Part shown: in pieces, positions 19,908-31,293 of the stretch
How positions within the stretch are numbered: position 1 is the stretch's first letter
Layout: the number at the start of each line of letters is the position of its first letter
Origin: Agapanthus africanus
Lineage: Eukaryota; Streptophyta; Magnoliopsida; Asparagales; Amaryllidaceae
Length of the DNA: 64,000 nucleotides
Assembly (NCBI GenBank): GCA_030015575.1
Contig: JASDDO010000026.1
Span: forward strand, 187,885,739 to 187,949,738
Reading direction: 5' to 3'
Position numbers and translations under genes: made by a program
Notes under the pieces: model-generated
Databases searched by the model: none
The model's input: the letters and a program-made list of their open reading frames with translations, nothing else
Told to the model about the DNA's origin: nothing

Positions 19908-22900
19908 ATGACTGGACTTAAGTTACTTTTAGAGAAAAATATACTGACAGGGCCAAACTATAAAGATTGGCTGCGGAATGTCAAAATAGCTTTAACCTAT
20001 GACAAACTGGGGTACGTCCTCACCGCTACGGCACCTGCTGTCCCTGGTCCCAAATCCAGTAATGCGGATAAGGAAATCCGCAAAACCTGGGATTTAGATT
20101 GCGCGAAAGCCAAGTGCATCGTGCTTGCCTCGATGAACAATGAACATCAGAGGAGGCACGAGGATATGAACCTAGATGGCATATTTCTCCACACAAAGGA
20201 ACTTTATGGAGAGCAATCTCGTATAGCAAGATACGAGACCTCTAAGAACTTGTTTCGAGCGAGGTTGGCTGTCGGGTCATCGGTAGGAGAACATGTCCTA
20301 AAGATGATCGGCTATATTGAAGAGCTCGCAGACCTTAGGACGACTTTGGATAATGAGCTCTATACAGACCTTATTCTCCAGTCCCTTCCTCACACCTACG
20401 CCCAGTTTATCCTGAACTTCAACATTCAAAGAAAAGAAGTTGAACTTCCGGAACTCCTGAACATCTTAAGGAGTGCAGAGGGCACCTTGCAGAAGACAAG
20501 GGAAACACCCGCTATGTTTGTTAGCGGTACATCTTCTTCCGGGTCCAAGGCTAGGGCCAAAGGAAGGAAGAAGAAGGCCGCCACCAAACCTAGAGGAGGT
20601 GTTAGTAAGGTGGGAGGGAAGGGAAAGAAAAAGTTTGCGGTACCGGTAGTGGGCCAGGATGAGTGCTTCCATTGTCACAGGAAAGGGCACTGGAAGAAAG
20701 ATTGCCAGGCGTGGAACGCCAAGAACCAGGAACCGAAGCAAGCTGTGGCTTCGACTTCAGGTGTGTTTGTAATTGAGAATTGTCTGTCAATTAACTCTAC
20801 ATCCTGGGTATTGGATACCGGATCAGGATCTCATATTTGCAATTCATTGCAGGCACTGAGAAACCGTAGAGTGCTGAAGGAAGGTGATATGACCCTAAAG
20901 GTTGCTAACGGAGCTAGCGTGGGAGCTGCGTCCGTCGGGGATTATCACCTAGGATTGACGAGTGGACACATTTTGGTTTTACATAACTGTTTTTTTGTAC
21001 CAAGCTTAACGTGTAATATCATATCAGTTTCCTTGTTATCAAATAAAATGTTATGATTTCACGTTTGTAAGAGATGTTGTTAACATCCACCTTAATCATG
21101 CTTTGATTGGGTCCGGTACACTAAATAACGGTATATATGTTTTAAACCAACTCCAAATTTTCAATGTCCAGAACACACTTAAAAGAAAGTCTCCAGATTT
21201 AAATAAAGCTTTCTTATGGCATTGTAGACTGGGTCATATCAATGAGAGAAGGTTGACTAAGTTGCATAGAGAAGGATATTTGGCCTCGTTCGAATATCAA
21301 ACTTTTGACATTTGTCAATCTTGTCTCAAAGGAAAGATGACAAAGACTCCATTTACTGGAAAAGGAGTAAGAGCGAGCGAGCTCTTAGGACTCATACACA
21401 GTGATGTATGTGGTCCAATGTCTACGCATGCAAGAGGTGGTTTTTCCTATTTCATTACTTTCACGGATGATTACTCAAGATACGGATTCATTTATCTGAT
21501 GAAACATAAATCCGAGGCTTTTGTGAAATTCCAAGAGTATAAGAATGAAGTAGAAAACCAAACCGGCAAAAGTATCAAGACACTTAGATCTGATCGAGGT
21601 GGTAAATACTTGAGTGCCGAGTTCCTAGGTTACCTAAAAGAGAAAGGAATTCTCTCTCAGCTTACTCCTCCATACACTCCACAGCACAACGGTGTATCGG
21701 AGAGACGAAATCGAACCCTATTGGATATGGTACGATCCATGATGAGTAATGCTGAGTTACCACGATCTTTTTGGGGTTATACGCTAGAATCAGCAGCATA
21801 TCTTTTGAACATGGTTCCTACCAAGACTGTGCCTACCACTCCATATCAGATGTGGAGCGGGAAGAAACCCCATCTACAGTATATAAAGATTTGGGGATGT
21901 CCAGCTTTTGTTAAAAAGCAGCATGTGGACAAGCTCGAGGCACGATCAGTAAAGTGTAAGTTTGTGGGATATCCAAAGAACTCCAGGGGATATCTATTCT
22001 ATTACGCAGAGGAACAAAAGGTTTTTGTTTCTCATAATGCCCATTTTCTAGAACATCAGTTTTTAGAAAAGGAATCAAGTGGGAGCGAAATAGAACTGGA
22101 AGAAATTCCAGAACCACAAACTAATACTGAAAGTTTGGTAGAACCGGTAGTTCAAGAAGAACAGGACATTCCCGCACCCCTCCGCAGGAGTAGTAGGCCG
22201 TCTCATCCGCCTGAGAGATACTACGGTTTTCTCATAGATGGGGATAGAGAGGATTGCATCATAAATGATGATGAACCTACTGACTTCCAGCAGGCCATCC
22301 AGAGCGGCGACTCGGTACGATGGCTAGATGCAATGCGGACCGAAATGGAGTCCATGTACACCAACAAAGTATGGACTTTGGACTTTGCTCCAGATGGGGT
22401 AAAACCCATAGGATGCAAATGAATCTTCAAGAAAAAGATTGGTGTAGATGGACAGGTAGAAACCTATAAGGCTAGACTTGTTGCAAAGGGTTTTCGTCAA
22501 AGACCTGGTTTGGACTATGACGAAACTTTTTCTCCAGTGGCTATGCTCAAATCCATTCGGGTCCTTCTTGCTATTGCTGCCTTCCATGATTATGAAATCT
22601 GGCAGATGGACGTAAAGACGGCTTTTCTGAATGGAAATTTAGAAGAATGCGTCTATATGGATCAGCCAGCGGGTTTCAATCAGAGTGGGAGCAGCGGGAA
22701 AGTATGCAAGCTGCTTAAGTCCATTTATGGACTAAAGCAGGCATCGCGGAGTTGGAACATCTGTTTTGATGAGACAGTCAAAGAAAATGACTTTATCAAA
22801 AATCCAGATGAACCGTGCATATATAATAAAGTTGTAGCAAGAAGTGTCGTATTCCTCGTCTTGTACGTGGATGACATTCTATTGATAGGAAATGACATTC

Positions 22901-23907
22901 CTATGCTACAATCCGTCAAAGGATTCTTGTCACACAGGTTCTCCATGAAAGACCTGGGTGATGCCCCTTACATTCTGGGGATCCGGATCCATCGTGATAG
23001 ATCCAAGAGGATGTTGGGACTTTCGCAGTCCAGGTATATCGACACTGTACTGAAAAGATTCAGTATGGAAGATTCTAAGCGCGGTAATCTACCGGCTTGT
23101 CACGGAATCACCCTCTCCAAAGAGATGTCTCCCAAGACTGATTTGGAAAGGGAACGCATGTCTATTATACCCTACGCTTCTGCGGTAGGCTCTATAATGT
23201 ATGCGATGTTGTGCACCAGACCAGATGTAGCTTACGCACTGAGCGTGGTAAGCCGGTATCAGTCAGACCTAAGGGAGAAGCACTGGATAGCAGTAAAGAA
23301 CATTCTCAAGTACCTGAGAAGGACTAAGGAGATGTTCTTGGTTTACGGCGGAAAAGACCTCAGGTTGGAGGCCTTTGCTGATTCCGGCTTCCAGAGTGAT
23401 AAGGACGATTCCAAGTCCATGTCGGGTTATGTCTTTACCCTCAATGGAGAGGCGGTGTGCTGGAAGAGCTCCAAGCAGGACACCGTTGCTGACTCGACGA
23501 TGGAAGCGGAGTATATAGCTGCTTGCGATGCCGCAAAAGAAGCAGTCTGGATGAAGAAGTTCCTAACAGAACTTCAGGTGGTTCCTACCATAGTTGATCC
23601 AATACCTCTGTATTGCGACAACAACGGAGCTATAGCTTTAGCAAAGGAACCAAGGTCCCATCAGAAGTCCAGACACATCTTAAGGCGGTATCACCTGATC
23701 AGGGAGATCATTGATCATCAGGAGATCGAGGTTCGGAGAGTTGCTTCTGAAGAGAACATTGCTGATCCATTCACAAAGGCCCTACCTCAAATTCAGTTCG
23801 AGAGGCTACTCGAGATCTTCGGTCTTCGATATGCCAGTACATGGCCCAAGTGCAAGTGGGAGATTGTTAGTGTATATGCCCTAGGGGCCATTATTGTCTC
23901 ATACTAG
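19908..23907 (+). pseudogene. Copia gag-pol of B, broken by one frameshift and one stop
   Basis: The frame encodes Gag (coat), protease, integrase, reverse transcriptase and RNase H. The ATG at 19908 is preferred over 19860 because it follows the CT-run/AG/CGACC boundary used by related elements. Visible parts: UBN2-like Gag core (NYKDWLRNVKIAL onward), lysine-rich region, CCHC knuckle CFHCHRKGHWKKDC near residue 253, protease DTGSGSH (Asp303), then a frameshift at about 21040-21056. The next frame carries the integrase (HSDVCGP, SDRGG, NGVSERR) up to a TGA at 22420-22422, where A1 has the Trp codon of KWIFKKK. After the TGA come reverse transcriptase with YVDD (near 22870) and RNase H. The stop used by A1 (TAG) is AAG here, so the frame runs 43 nt into the 3' LTR. 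No other lesion was noticed. Confidence 0.93.
23852..23864 (+). other. Polypurine tract of B
   Basis: GCAAGTGGGAGAT directly precedes the 3' LTR, as in A1, C1 and C2. Confidence 0.9.
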
Positions 23908-25759
23908 TTTGTATATTACTTAATGGAAGCTTGGGATATTCACATGTATATAACAGTCTTGCTAAATATGGTAGTATGCTACTTGGTTTTTTCTATCTTA
24001 ATATGTAAGTATACGTATTGATAGAGCTCTTAGGATCTTGCTTGACTACCAGCGTTGTGATGGCAGTCACACTAGTGGGGGCTGAGTAGTCTACAAGCAC
24101 ATCCTTATTCAGGTCCCTAGTCGTTGGATTATCGAGACAGGGCATCGATACTCCGGAGTAGACTAGTGTGTACGCTTCTCATCCCAGTTGGGGAGATGGT
24201 CTGTCCCACAGCCGTCAGTACGTCGTACTGGAGATAGTATGCAGGTGCTCGTTAGGTTACGGGTACACCGGACAGGACTCACAGGGAACTGTTGGTTGGT
24301 TTTATACCAGTCGTCAGTGAACAGTTCCCAGGTGACATGAGTACAGCATAGTCCGCAGACTTGACACTGCTACTTCGCCTCGAGTGTGTCCCACTGTTCT
24401 TAGATTGCTACCCTACCACGGCTCAAAGGAGTCGTGCAAACAGGTAGCAGTTGGGTGCAGTCCCGAGCACTTGGAGGCAGTGGCGGTTAGACAGGATTCG
24501 TCTCTCCCGGTATTGGGGGTTGATATCGCGCTGTGTCAGAGAGCCATTACGCAAAGTCCCTGGCCAGGGCAAGCGAGATTTGCTGGTAGGTTCCAGTAGT
24601 TCCTCAGGGTGTAATGGGCTTCCCTCCGACACGACTTATACCGCTATTAGTGGACTGACGCTTGCCGCCCCCTAGGCCCGATATGCGATAGTCTTAGACG
24701 AACGGACCGGACTGTATGGAGATTGTCACATCAGACTCAGTAGGAGTTCGGATGGGTTTCCTCATCGGCCTTCTTATCGACATCTACCTGGGGACCGTTA
24801 CGTACAGCTATTGCCGCTTCCGGTCTGTGGTTAAACCCACTGCCAGCGTAGTAGTCGATTCTCTAGAGTCCCACACAGAGAGTTTCCCTACTCCAGGCGA
24901 AACGATATAGAGGTCGTATAGTTTTACGACAAGGGTTCGGACGCATACGTGTGTTTACGCACGTACGACTTTCGGACAGTTTTTACCAGTCGGCTTTGGT
25001 TTAAGCCAGTTACTGGTATCCGGTTATTGGATTTATACAGTCTAAAGTTTTTCCGTATTTTTGCGGAAAGGAGGGGCGTTCTCGTAATTGCGCGAGAAGC
25101 TTCTAGAAGGTGGTGACTAAGGAGGTTTAGGTGGCATATACAATGAATGTGATTAGTGAGTCATATGGATGATTCATCCATGTCATTAATGCATCATAAA
25201 TGCTTAATGACTCATGGAGATGAATCATCACTAGATATTATCAAGCATGGTTGTTAAATTGATTTATTTTCTTTTCTTGATAAAAAGAAATGCTTGATAT
25301 ATATTATCATAACTCATTATTCTCACTTCATTATTATCTTCACTTTCTCTCTCCTCAAGCTCTCCCTCTTCAAACCCTAATCCTCCCCTCTCATGTGTTG
25401 AGTACAAGGATTAGTTAGACTTATTAAACCATAACCCTCACTCTATTTCACCTAGCTTCTTTGATTAGCACTTAAAGAAGTTTAGTTGCCTCAAGTTTAG
25501 AGGCTAAGCTTGGAGTAAAGCTCTCGGGTGGATCGTCTACTACTTCGAGAAGGCCGAGGAGGAGGTGGAGTTCGTAAAGACGAAGGACACGGTTCTTTAG
25601 GTATAATCCCTTTACATAGTTGTTGTTAACTTCTATGTTTGATGTTAGTTATCGTTTAGCTTCGATTCATGCGGTTAGTCGATGTTTAGCATTAAAACAA
25701 GATCGTTTTTCATATTTCCGCCTCCACGCAAGTCGTGGGGTATTGTACATCGACTTACA
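23865..25759 (+). repeat. 3' LTR of B
   Basis: 1895-bp partner of 15991-17886. Includes CCCTGGCCAGGG at 24558-24569 and ends CGACTTACA before the TSD GTATG. Confidence 0.95.
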
Positions 25760-25764
25760 GTATG

Positions 25765-26868
25765 TGATATTGTATTCTATTCTTGAAATTTGTGACATTG
25801 ATTGGTTGTATGCGATATAGCCGGGTTATCGGATCAAGTGTTGATTCGATAAGTTGTTACTATTGATATTAGTCGGTTATATGCGATATGACCGGATCGT
25901 TAAATCAAGTGTTGATTTAATGATTTAATGTATAATTATATAATTGATATATTACTTTACATTAACTAGTATTGGTTCACTTAAGATTGATTTTCTCACT
26001 TGAATGTGCACATTGTTTATATGTGATATATGCAAGTATACATGTTTGTATCATGCTTGATGATACAAACAAGTTGTGTGTTTGAGACTTGAACCAAATC
26101 AAGGTTAGATTAGGGTTTACTATTCTCCTAAGCATATAACAAAAGAGTGTGACTTTGGTCAAAGTTATCAAGCTTCATGAAGCTTGATAAATATTGACAA
26201 AGTCAACTCTTTTGTCATATGTTTAAAGATATTAGTTAACCCAACCTTTAACCTAATGGTTTGGTTAAATCTCTACACGAGTTAAGCATGAGGGCTTAAC
26301 TCAACCATGGTGCCATGATTAAAAGGATAAGTGTTCATATTATTCTTTTAATGGATATGATTCTTTCTTCTTCTTCATCTTCATCAAGCTCACAAAAGCT
26401 TGAGAGCTCCAATGGTGCCATGAGAAAAAGAGTGAGAAATCCAATTCTAAAGTGAACCCACTACCTATTTCTTCATCCTCTACCACTTGCCATGTAGTAT
26501 AGGGTGTTCTCTTCTCAAAGTTTTCAACCAAGTGAAGGAATAGCTTGAGTTTGAATATCCCCGACGTAGATCATCTTCGGCCTCGAAGTCAATGACCTAG
26601 CCCGATCATTTCTCCGAAGAAACCATCTCTAGTGTCCGGGATCCCGATGATCGCAGCGGAGGGACGTCAAAACGGAGCTAAAGAAGTGGAGGACCGGATC
26701 TACAAAGGTTGTAGTCATTTTCACTTAGTAGAAGAGTAGTTTGCATGCTTGTAATTTCGCCTAATATCTAGTTAACGATCTAATTTAGGGTTTCTCGGCA
26801 CCGTAAAATTTTAATTTGGCATGGTTGATGTCTTGTGGAACCTCTTGAGTGTGCCTAGTAACCCTACA
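25765..26868 (+). repeat. 3' LTR of A2, second part
   Basis: Continues the A2 LTR after B and ends CCCTACA; the five bases before it (25760-25764) are the right TSD copy of B. A perfect 24-bp palindrome at 26166-26189 matches the one at 11417-11440. Confidence 0.92.
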
Positions 26869-26873
26869 CAGGT

Positions 26874-27642
26874 GAGGGGTATCCTTGTGATCCATCACGA
26901 GTTTACTTTAGATGTTGCCATATCTTTTTATTGTTGTAAACATTTGGGTTAGTGTATACAAATGGTGGAAATTGTGAGTGGATTTCATGATGAGGTGCAA
27001 TTAATGTGACATGAACATGTTTAGTGACTCATGGTCTCTTTACTTATGCTAATGTCACATTAGAAATTGTTTATTGTGTTGAATTGATGGATGGAGAGAG
27101 AGAGGGCAGTCATATGGCTTGGGTTAGCTCTTGGATTATCATTCTAGCTCTCACAACAATTCAACACAAACAACACAAGAAAAAGCTCCTCTCTTTTCTT
27201 TCTTCTTCTTGCTCACAACATCCACCATGGCTTCATCTTCAACCTCCATCCATAGACTCTCAAGTGATGAGAATCAATGGATGCTTGAGACGAAGTGATC
27301 GCACACATTCTCTACTTCACCTTGGACACGTCGGCTAGCAAACTTCGTGCCCGAGTTGCTTCGGATGAAGCGGGAGCCCGTAAAAAGACTCGTTGGTGGT
27401 GCCCTTCCGAAGAGGAGATCGGAGATTGGAGATGCCGCGAGGAGCTTGGAATGGTGGCCGAAGACCGAAGGACACGGATCGATCGGTATAGCCACTTTCT
27501 CACCTTTCTCTAGTTGCTAGTTAATGTTAATGGTTCGATCTGGGAAAAAGTATACGATAGCTCCGGTTTCAAGTTTTTGAAAAAGTTTTGTTTCCGCATT
27601 TTGGCCTCGGTTCAACGGCCGGGGTGCTACCATAGACTTACA
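26874..27642 (+). repeat. 5' LTR of C1, second part
   Basis: Resumes with GAGGGGTATCC right after the second CAGGT and matches the C1 3' LTR from 63847 on. It ends GACTTACA directly before the primer-binding site. A CT-rich stretch near 27180-27240 may mark the transcript start region, which is not certain. Confidence 0.88.
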
Positions 27643-27655
27643 TGGTATCAGAGCC
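27643..27655 (+). other. Primer-binding site of C1 (initiator-Met tRNA)
   Basis: TGGTATCAGAGCC immediately after the LTR end. Confidence 0.95.
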
Positions 27656-27854
27656 ACGCCATTAACTTGTACTACCTTGTTCTAACTTGTTTGAAGTATC
27701 GATCGAATGAAATTTCCAAAACTGCGATTCCATTTCATGCAGTTTCTGTCGAATTTTTTTTGTCATCGAAAAATTATTTTGAGTGTTTCAGAAAATCATG
27801 CAGGCTTTTTTAAGACATCTGTGAAAATTTGGTAACATGATGCTACAGTGCCAC

Positions 27855-27897
27855 GGCGGAACCGCGGCCATACCCTAGTTTTGGCCGCGGTTCCGCC
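27855..27897 (+). repeat. GC-rich double palindrome in the C1 leader
   Basis: The arms GGCGGAACCGCGGCC (27855-27869) and GGCCGCGGTTCCGCC (27883-27897) are perfect reverse complements around a spacer starting ATACCC. It lies about 200 nt after the primer-binding site. Confidence 0.88.
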
Positions 27898-28803
27898 GCC
27901 ATTTTGTGTCATCTCTGTACCAATCTTTCTACAGTGGTCTTAAACTTGGAATTGGGGTTTCTGGAATATTTTGTTTGGGCCCAGATTTGTTACAGTTTTG
28001 GATTTGTGCTTGGGGCCCACTTCGGGAATTTTTGTCGATCAAAAATTTTAAATAAGTTAGTTCACATTACTTACATTATATCTGTGACCGTGAATGTCAT
28101 TCGAGCAGTAAATCTTGTCTAATAGCTATAGCCCTTTTAGGCGGATTTGCGAACGTGACATTCACGTTGATGTTCTGTGTTGTGTTGTGATGTTGCAGAT
28201 TTGTCGTGGTGGATATCCTGGATGCAATGGTAGTACAGTTTAGTATTATTTGAACATTTGATATTGCGGAGCGAACGTCCGACATGTAGACTGCCATCAC
28301 TTCCTGTTTGTATATTATTCTTTTGGGGCACGATCGGGCTGAGGTCGATGTACCCGTTGTATATATTTTTCTTTTCTGTACTAGGATTACCCCACGGAGG
28401 GGTGCACGGATAGTCGGGTTCTAGAGGGCAACGAGCCCGCATCTCATGGATTTGAGACAGAGGGGGCTTCACTCTAGAATTGGTGGGCTATTCGTCGCAC
28501 CGTAGGGGGTATAGGTTGACCAAACAAGGGGTGCCCAAGTTACCGGATTCCGTAAAGTGCTGGGTGGTCCATTCACTTTGTTGATTGGGGTTGCCTCACT
28601 TCAGGTTTTGGCGGGTAACTTGCCGCACGCATAGGAGTCTGGGATTTCAATGCACAGGCTATCCACACGACCAGGGGAACGTCGGGTTTCAGTTGTGGCT
28701 CTATGTAACCCGGGGCTTCTAGAATATCTGTATTGTTCTGTGATGCTTATTACATTTCTGTGATGTTTCTTTTTATTACGCCTTGAGCGATTAGTATATA
28801 TTG

Positions 28804-28830
28804 ATATATATATATATATATATATATATA
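28804..28830 (+). repeat. AT microsatellite
   Basis: About 13 AT units in the C1 leader; C2 has only a short version at the matching place, so it expanded after the two lineages split. Confidence 0.9.
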
Positions 28831-29451
28831 CTAGTAGATGTTGTATATGTTTTATACCCGCGCTTGTCCAGTCCCCGCTCTGTCGTTAGTTAAGTAACCT
28901 AACAGGTGATGACGTGACCCAGCGGCGAATGCGGATGGCATATACGTACATCGTATTTTCGTTCATTATTGGTATGGTCAATTGATGGGTCTGCATTGAT
29001 TCGGATCAATGCAAGGAAAACAAACATGTTTGACGTTGTTGGAACAATTTTCAAAAAGCTGTTATTGTAAGGACGTTCTCTTTTGTTTTGCACATTGGTA
29101 TTCGGGTATGAATATCCTGCACCTCAATCGATGAGGCAAGAGCCAAGATCCCTTCACCGGGAGTGACCCCTTGGGCAGAAGTTTGCATCAGGATAATAAC
29201 TTCACTATAGTCGATCACCTTTTGCTTTGCATCGCGGATTCAGTTGGAATATCCTGCACCTCATTCTACGGGGAAAGAGCCGAGACCCCTTCATCGGGAG
29301 TGACCTCTTTAGCAAAGGTTTTCTCCACTATATATTTATAAAAAGCTATCTGGTTCCTTTAACGATATCAAGTTTATTACGTTAAAGGTTTTTCGCCAAA
29401 AACCATTCGTAGCCCTCCGTCATTTCAGACGGGTAGCACATAGTATTCATG

Positions 29452-29661
29452 CTATGTTTGTTGACTTTCGTCAAGGCATAGTGAATGGTAGCTGCTTGTT
29501 ACCTTTCTGTTGCATAGATAGATGCGTTGGTTTGGGACAGTCGTATAGCCTTGTGGGCCTTCGTCAAGGGCTTGTACGGGTGGGTTCAAATTAAACTGGA
29601 CAATGACGGGTAGAACTTGAGATGTGACTTATGATTTGTTGACCTTCGTCAAGGTCATAAG
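29452..29661 (+). promoter_or_regulatory. Three-hairpin array in the C1 leader
   Basis: Hairpin 1 (29452-29481) has arms CTATG/CATAG and inner TTGAC/GTCAA. Hairpin 2 (29542-29578) has CGTA/TACG with AGCC/GGCT. Hairpin 3 (29628-29661) has CTTATGA/TCATAAG and inner TTGAC/GTCAA. All three apices carry TTCGTCAAGG. The array lies about 300 nt before the gag start region. Confidence 0.78.
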
Positions 29662-30056
29662 AGCATGGGGTAAAAATCACATCGGGAGTTTCTAAAGAAA
29701 CTGAAACTTGCCAGGCATGCGCATACCTTCTGGAGTGTGATAACGTGAGTGGATTCCATCACGTTATCATGCGATGATAGTTGGATCCCGATTCCCACTG
29801 ATGAGTTGGTTTACTCCTCGGGTGATCCCGACTAATTCTTCTTTCAGGTTTGGAGGAGAATTTGAGAATACGGTGGGAGGTTTCCTGATTAGATAAATTG
29901 GTAACCATTCTGATCTAGGTTAAAGTGCACGCTGAGTGTTTCTTTTCTCTCTCTCTTTGACAGCGACCATGATCCGACCCTAGACTATGATTTAGTGACC
30001 AAGTTGACCGAACCTTCTTAAAACAATGGCTTTTGGATTGTCAGAGTTGCATACCT

Positions 30057-30855
30057 CATTACCACTCCTACTTTTACCCTTTTTCTCCGGAACATTTCGT
30101 ATCACTATGAACATCCACTTCCATTAGATAAAACCATCGTATGGTTATATACGAACTCGAAGAAACTTGTTCCAGATTCGAGGATGGTTTCCGGTTCTGG
30201 AGAAAATGAATAGGATTATTCAGTTGTCTTTTCCTTTTACCTTCTCTCAGGTAGCGAGTGCTCCTTGGATTAGGACAGTACACCTATTACGCTAATCGGA
30301 TAATCTTCTTCCAAACCATAGGCAGGTGCCGAACGGTGGGGAGTGAAGAAAACCAATTAGCCTAACGATGGTGTACAGAAGGTAATAAGTAAAGACAAAA
30401 TAAAGGGATTAGAAAGAGGGCAAAGTAAATTGCGACTGCTGTTCACAATTAAACCAAATATTTCATCGCCACTCCTACTTCACCATTGTATTTCTCCGAA
30501 ACACCCCGTATCACTACGAACATCCAATTCCAATGGATAAATCCATCGTTTGGTTATATACGAACTCGATGGAACTTTTTCGAGGATGGATTCTGGTTCA
30601 GGAGAAATAGGAATAAGGTTTATTCAGTTGTCTATAATCTTCACCTTCTCTCAGGTTGCGAGTGCTCCTAAGATTAGGACAGTATACCTATTACGCTTAT
30701 TGGATAGTCTTCTTCCAAACCATAGGTTGGTGCCGAACGGTAGGGAAGGAAAAAAACCATTTATCCTAACGATGATGTACAGAAGGTAATGACTAAAGAC
30801 ATATAAAGGGATTTGGAGAGATGACAAAGAAATATACGGTTACAGTTGTGAATCT
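30057..30855 (+). repeat. Two tandem copies of a roughly 407-bp unit in C1
   Basis: The units start near 30057 and 30464. Each holds an A+T-rich stretch, a CT-run followed by CAGGT(A/T)GCGAGTGCTCC that imitates the leader's splice-like AG, and a purine-rich tail. C2 has the same pair at 35955-36755. I recognise no protein in them; frames such as 30550-30789 are not shared consistently between copies. Confidence 0.8.
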
Positions 30856-31293
30856 GATATTGGAAGAGGCATTACTAGGAATACCCGGATACCCCATCGA
30901 AACATATTCATGTTTCAGTTTCACTGTGTATTGTTAATATAAAACTGATTTCCCAATTAGACACTTGCTCCAGGGTATGTATTTACCAGGTATGATTCTC
31001 ACATCTGTATGGTTTTACAGATGCTGAGTGGGAGTAAGTTATTGGGAATTGGGTGATCATCCTCATTTTATCGAGATTCGTTGTAATTGGTGATATTTGA
31101 GGAAATCGCCTGGGCTGTTTGCCGGACGGCAGATATTTGGTTTTGAATATCCGTTGTTATGCACCAATTTCAAATTGATATATCTGTACGTTTATTTTTA
31201 TAAGGTGAGATATAACTTTTTGAAATTATGTCCATGACATTTACCTATATCAGCTGATGGTTAGGTAAGTAGCATTCAACAGCGGTGTAATTC
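30856..31293 (+). other. C1 interior of unknown origin, left of C2
   Basis: No credible frame. It includes a hairpin CATCTGTA/TACAGATG near 31000 and a PPT-like GAGTGGGAGTAAG. C2 has a shorter counterpart (36756-37017) that lacks about 190 bp of it. The last five bases AATTC are the left TSD copy of C2. Confidence 0.6.

Larger units (their letters stand above)
15991..25759 (+). mobile_element. Complete Copia LTR retrotransposon B, inserted in the A2 3' LTR
   Basis: 9769 bp with two LTRs of 1896 and 1895 bp, a perfect primer-binding site, a 2-kb leader, gag-pol and a polypurine tract. The TSD GTATG is present at 15986-15990 and 25760-25764, and removing B rejoins the A2 LTR exactly. The LTRs differ at roughly 30-35 positions by eye. 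Gag-pol has two lesions, so B is full-length but probably not autonomous now. Confidence 0.96.
9902..26868 (+). mobile_element. Copia-type LTR retrotransposon A2 without pol, inserted in the C1 5' LTR
   Basis: Flanked by CAGGT at 9897-9901 and 26869-26873; removing it restores a continuous C1 LTR. It has a 5' LTR (9902-12117), a primer-binding site, a leader of about 2.7 kb, then a 69-bp copy of the left target flank (14808-14876), then a 3' LTR (14877-15990 continued at 25765-26868). There is no gag, pol or polypurine tract. A third CAGGT at 14872-14876 shows that the present form arose by rearrangement, not by simple insertion. Confidence 0.88.
27656..30056 (+). other. Leader of C1, non-coding
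   Basis: Collinear with the C2 leader. In order: GC palindrome (27855-27897), an AT microsatellite (28804-28830), two hairpin units of about 95 bp (about 29087-29177 and 29223-29311), three hairpins (29452-29661), the CT-run ending GACAG before CGACC, then an ATG opening a four-codon frame (MIRP, stop). The place of gag is taken by short unrelated sequence containing TTGACCGAACC, also present in A1. Confidence 0.85.

Noticed and set aside
28804-28830. AT run considered as part of an origin or satellite.
   Set aside because: A simple microsatellite within the C1 leader, short in C2.
29798-29830. CTGATGAG in the C1 leader, resembling a hammerhead ribozyme core (retrozyme).
   Set aside because: No GAAA strand or matching third stem follows, and C2 has TTGATGAG at the same place, which breaks the core.
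30057-30855. Tandem units considered as centromeric satellite.
   Set aside because: Only two copies, confined to the interior of C1 and C2.
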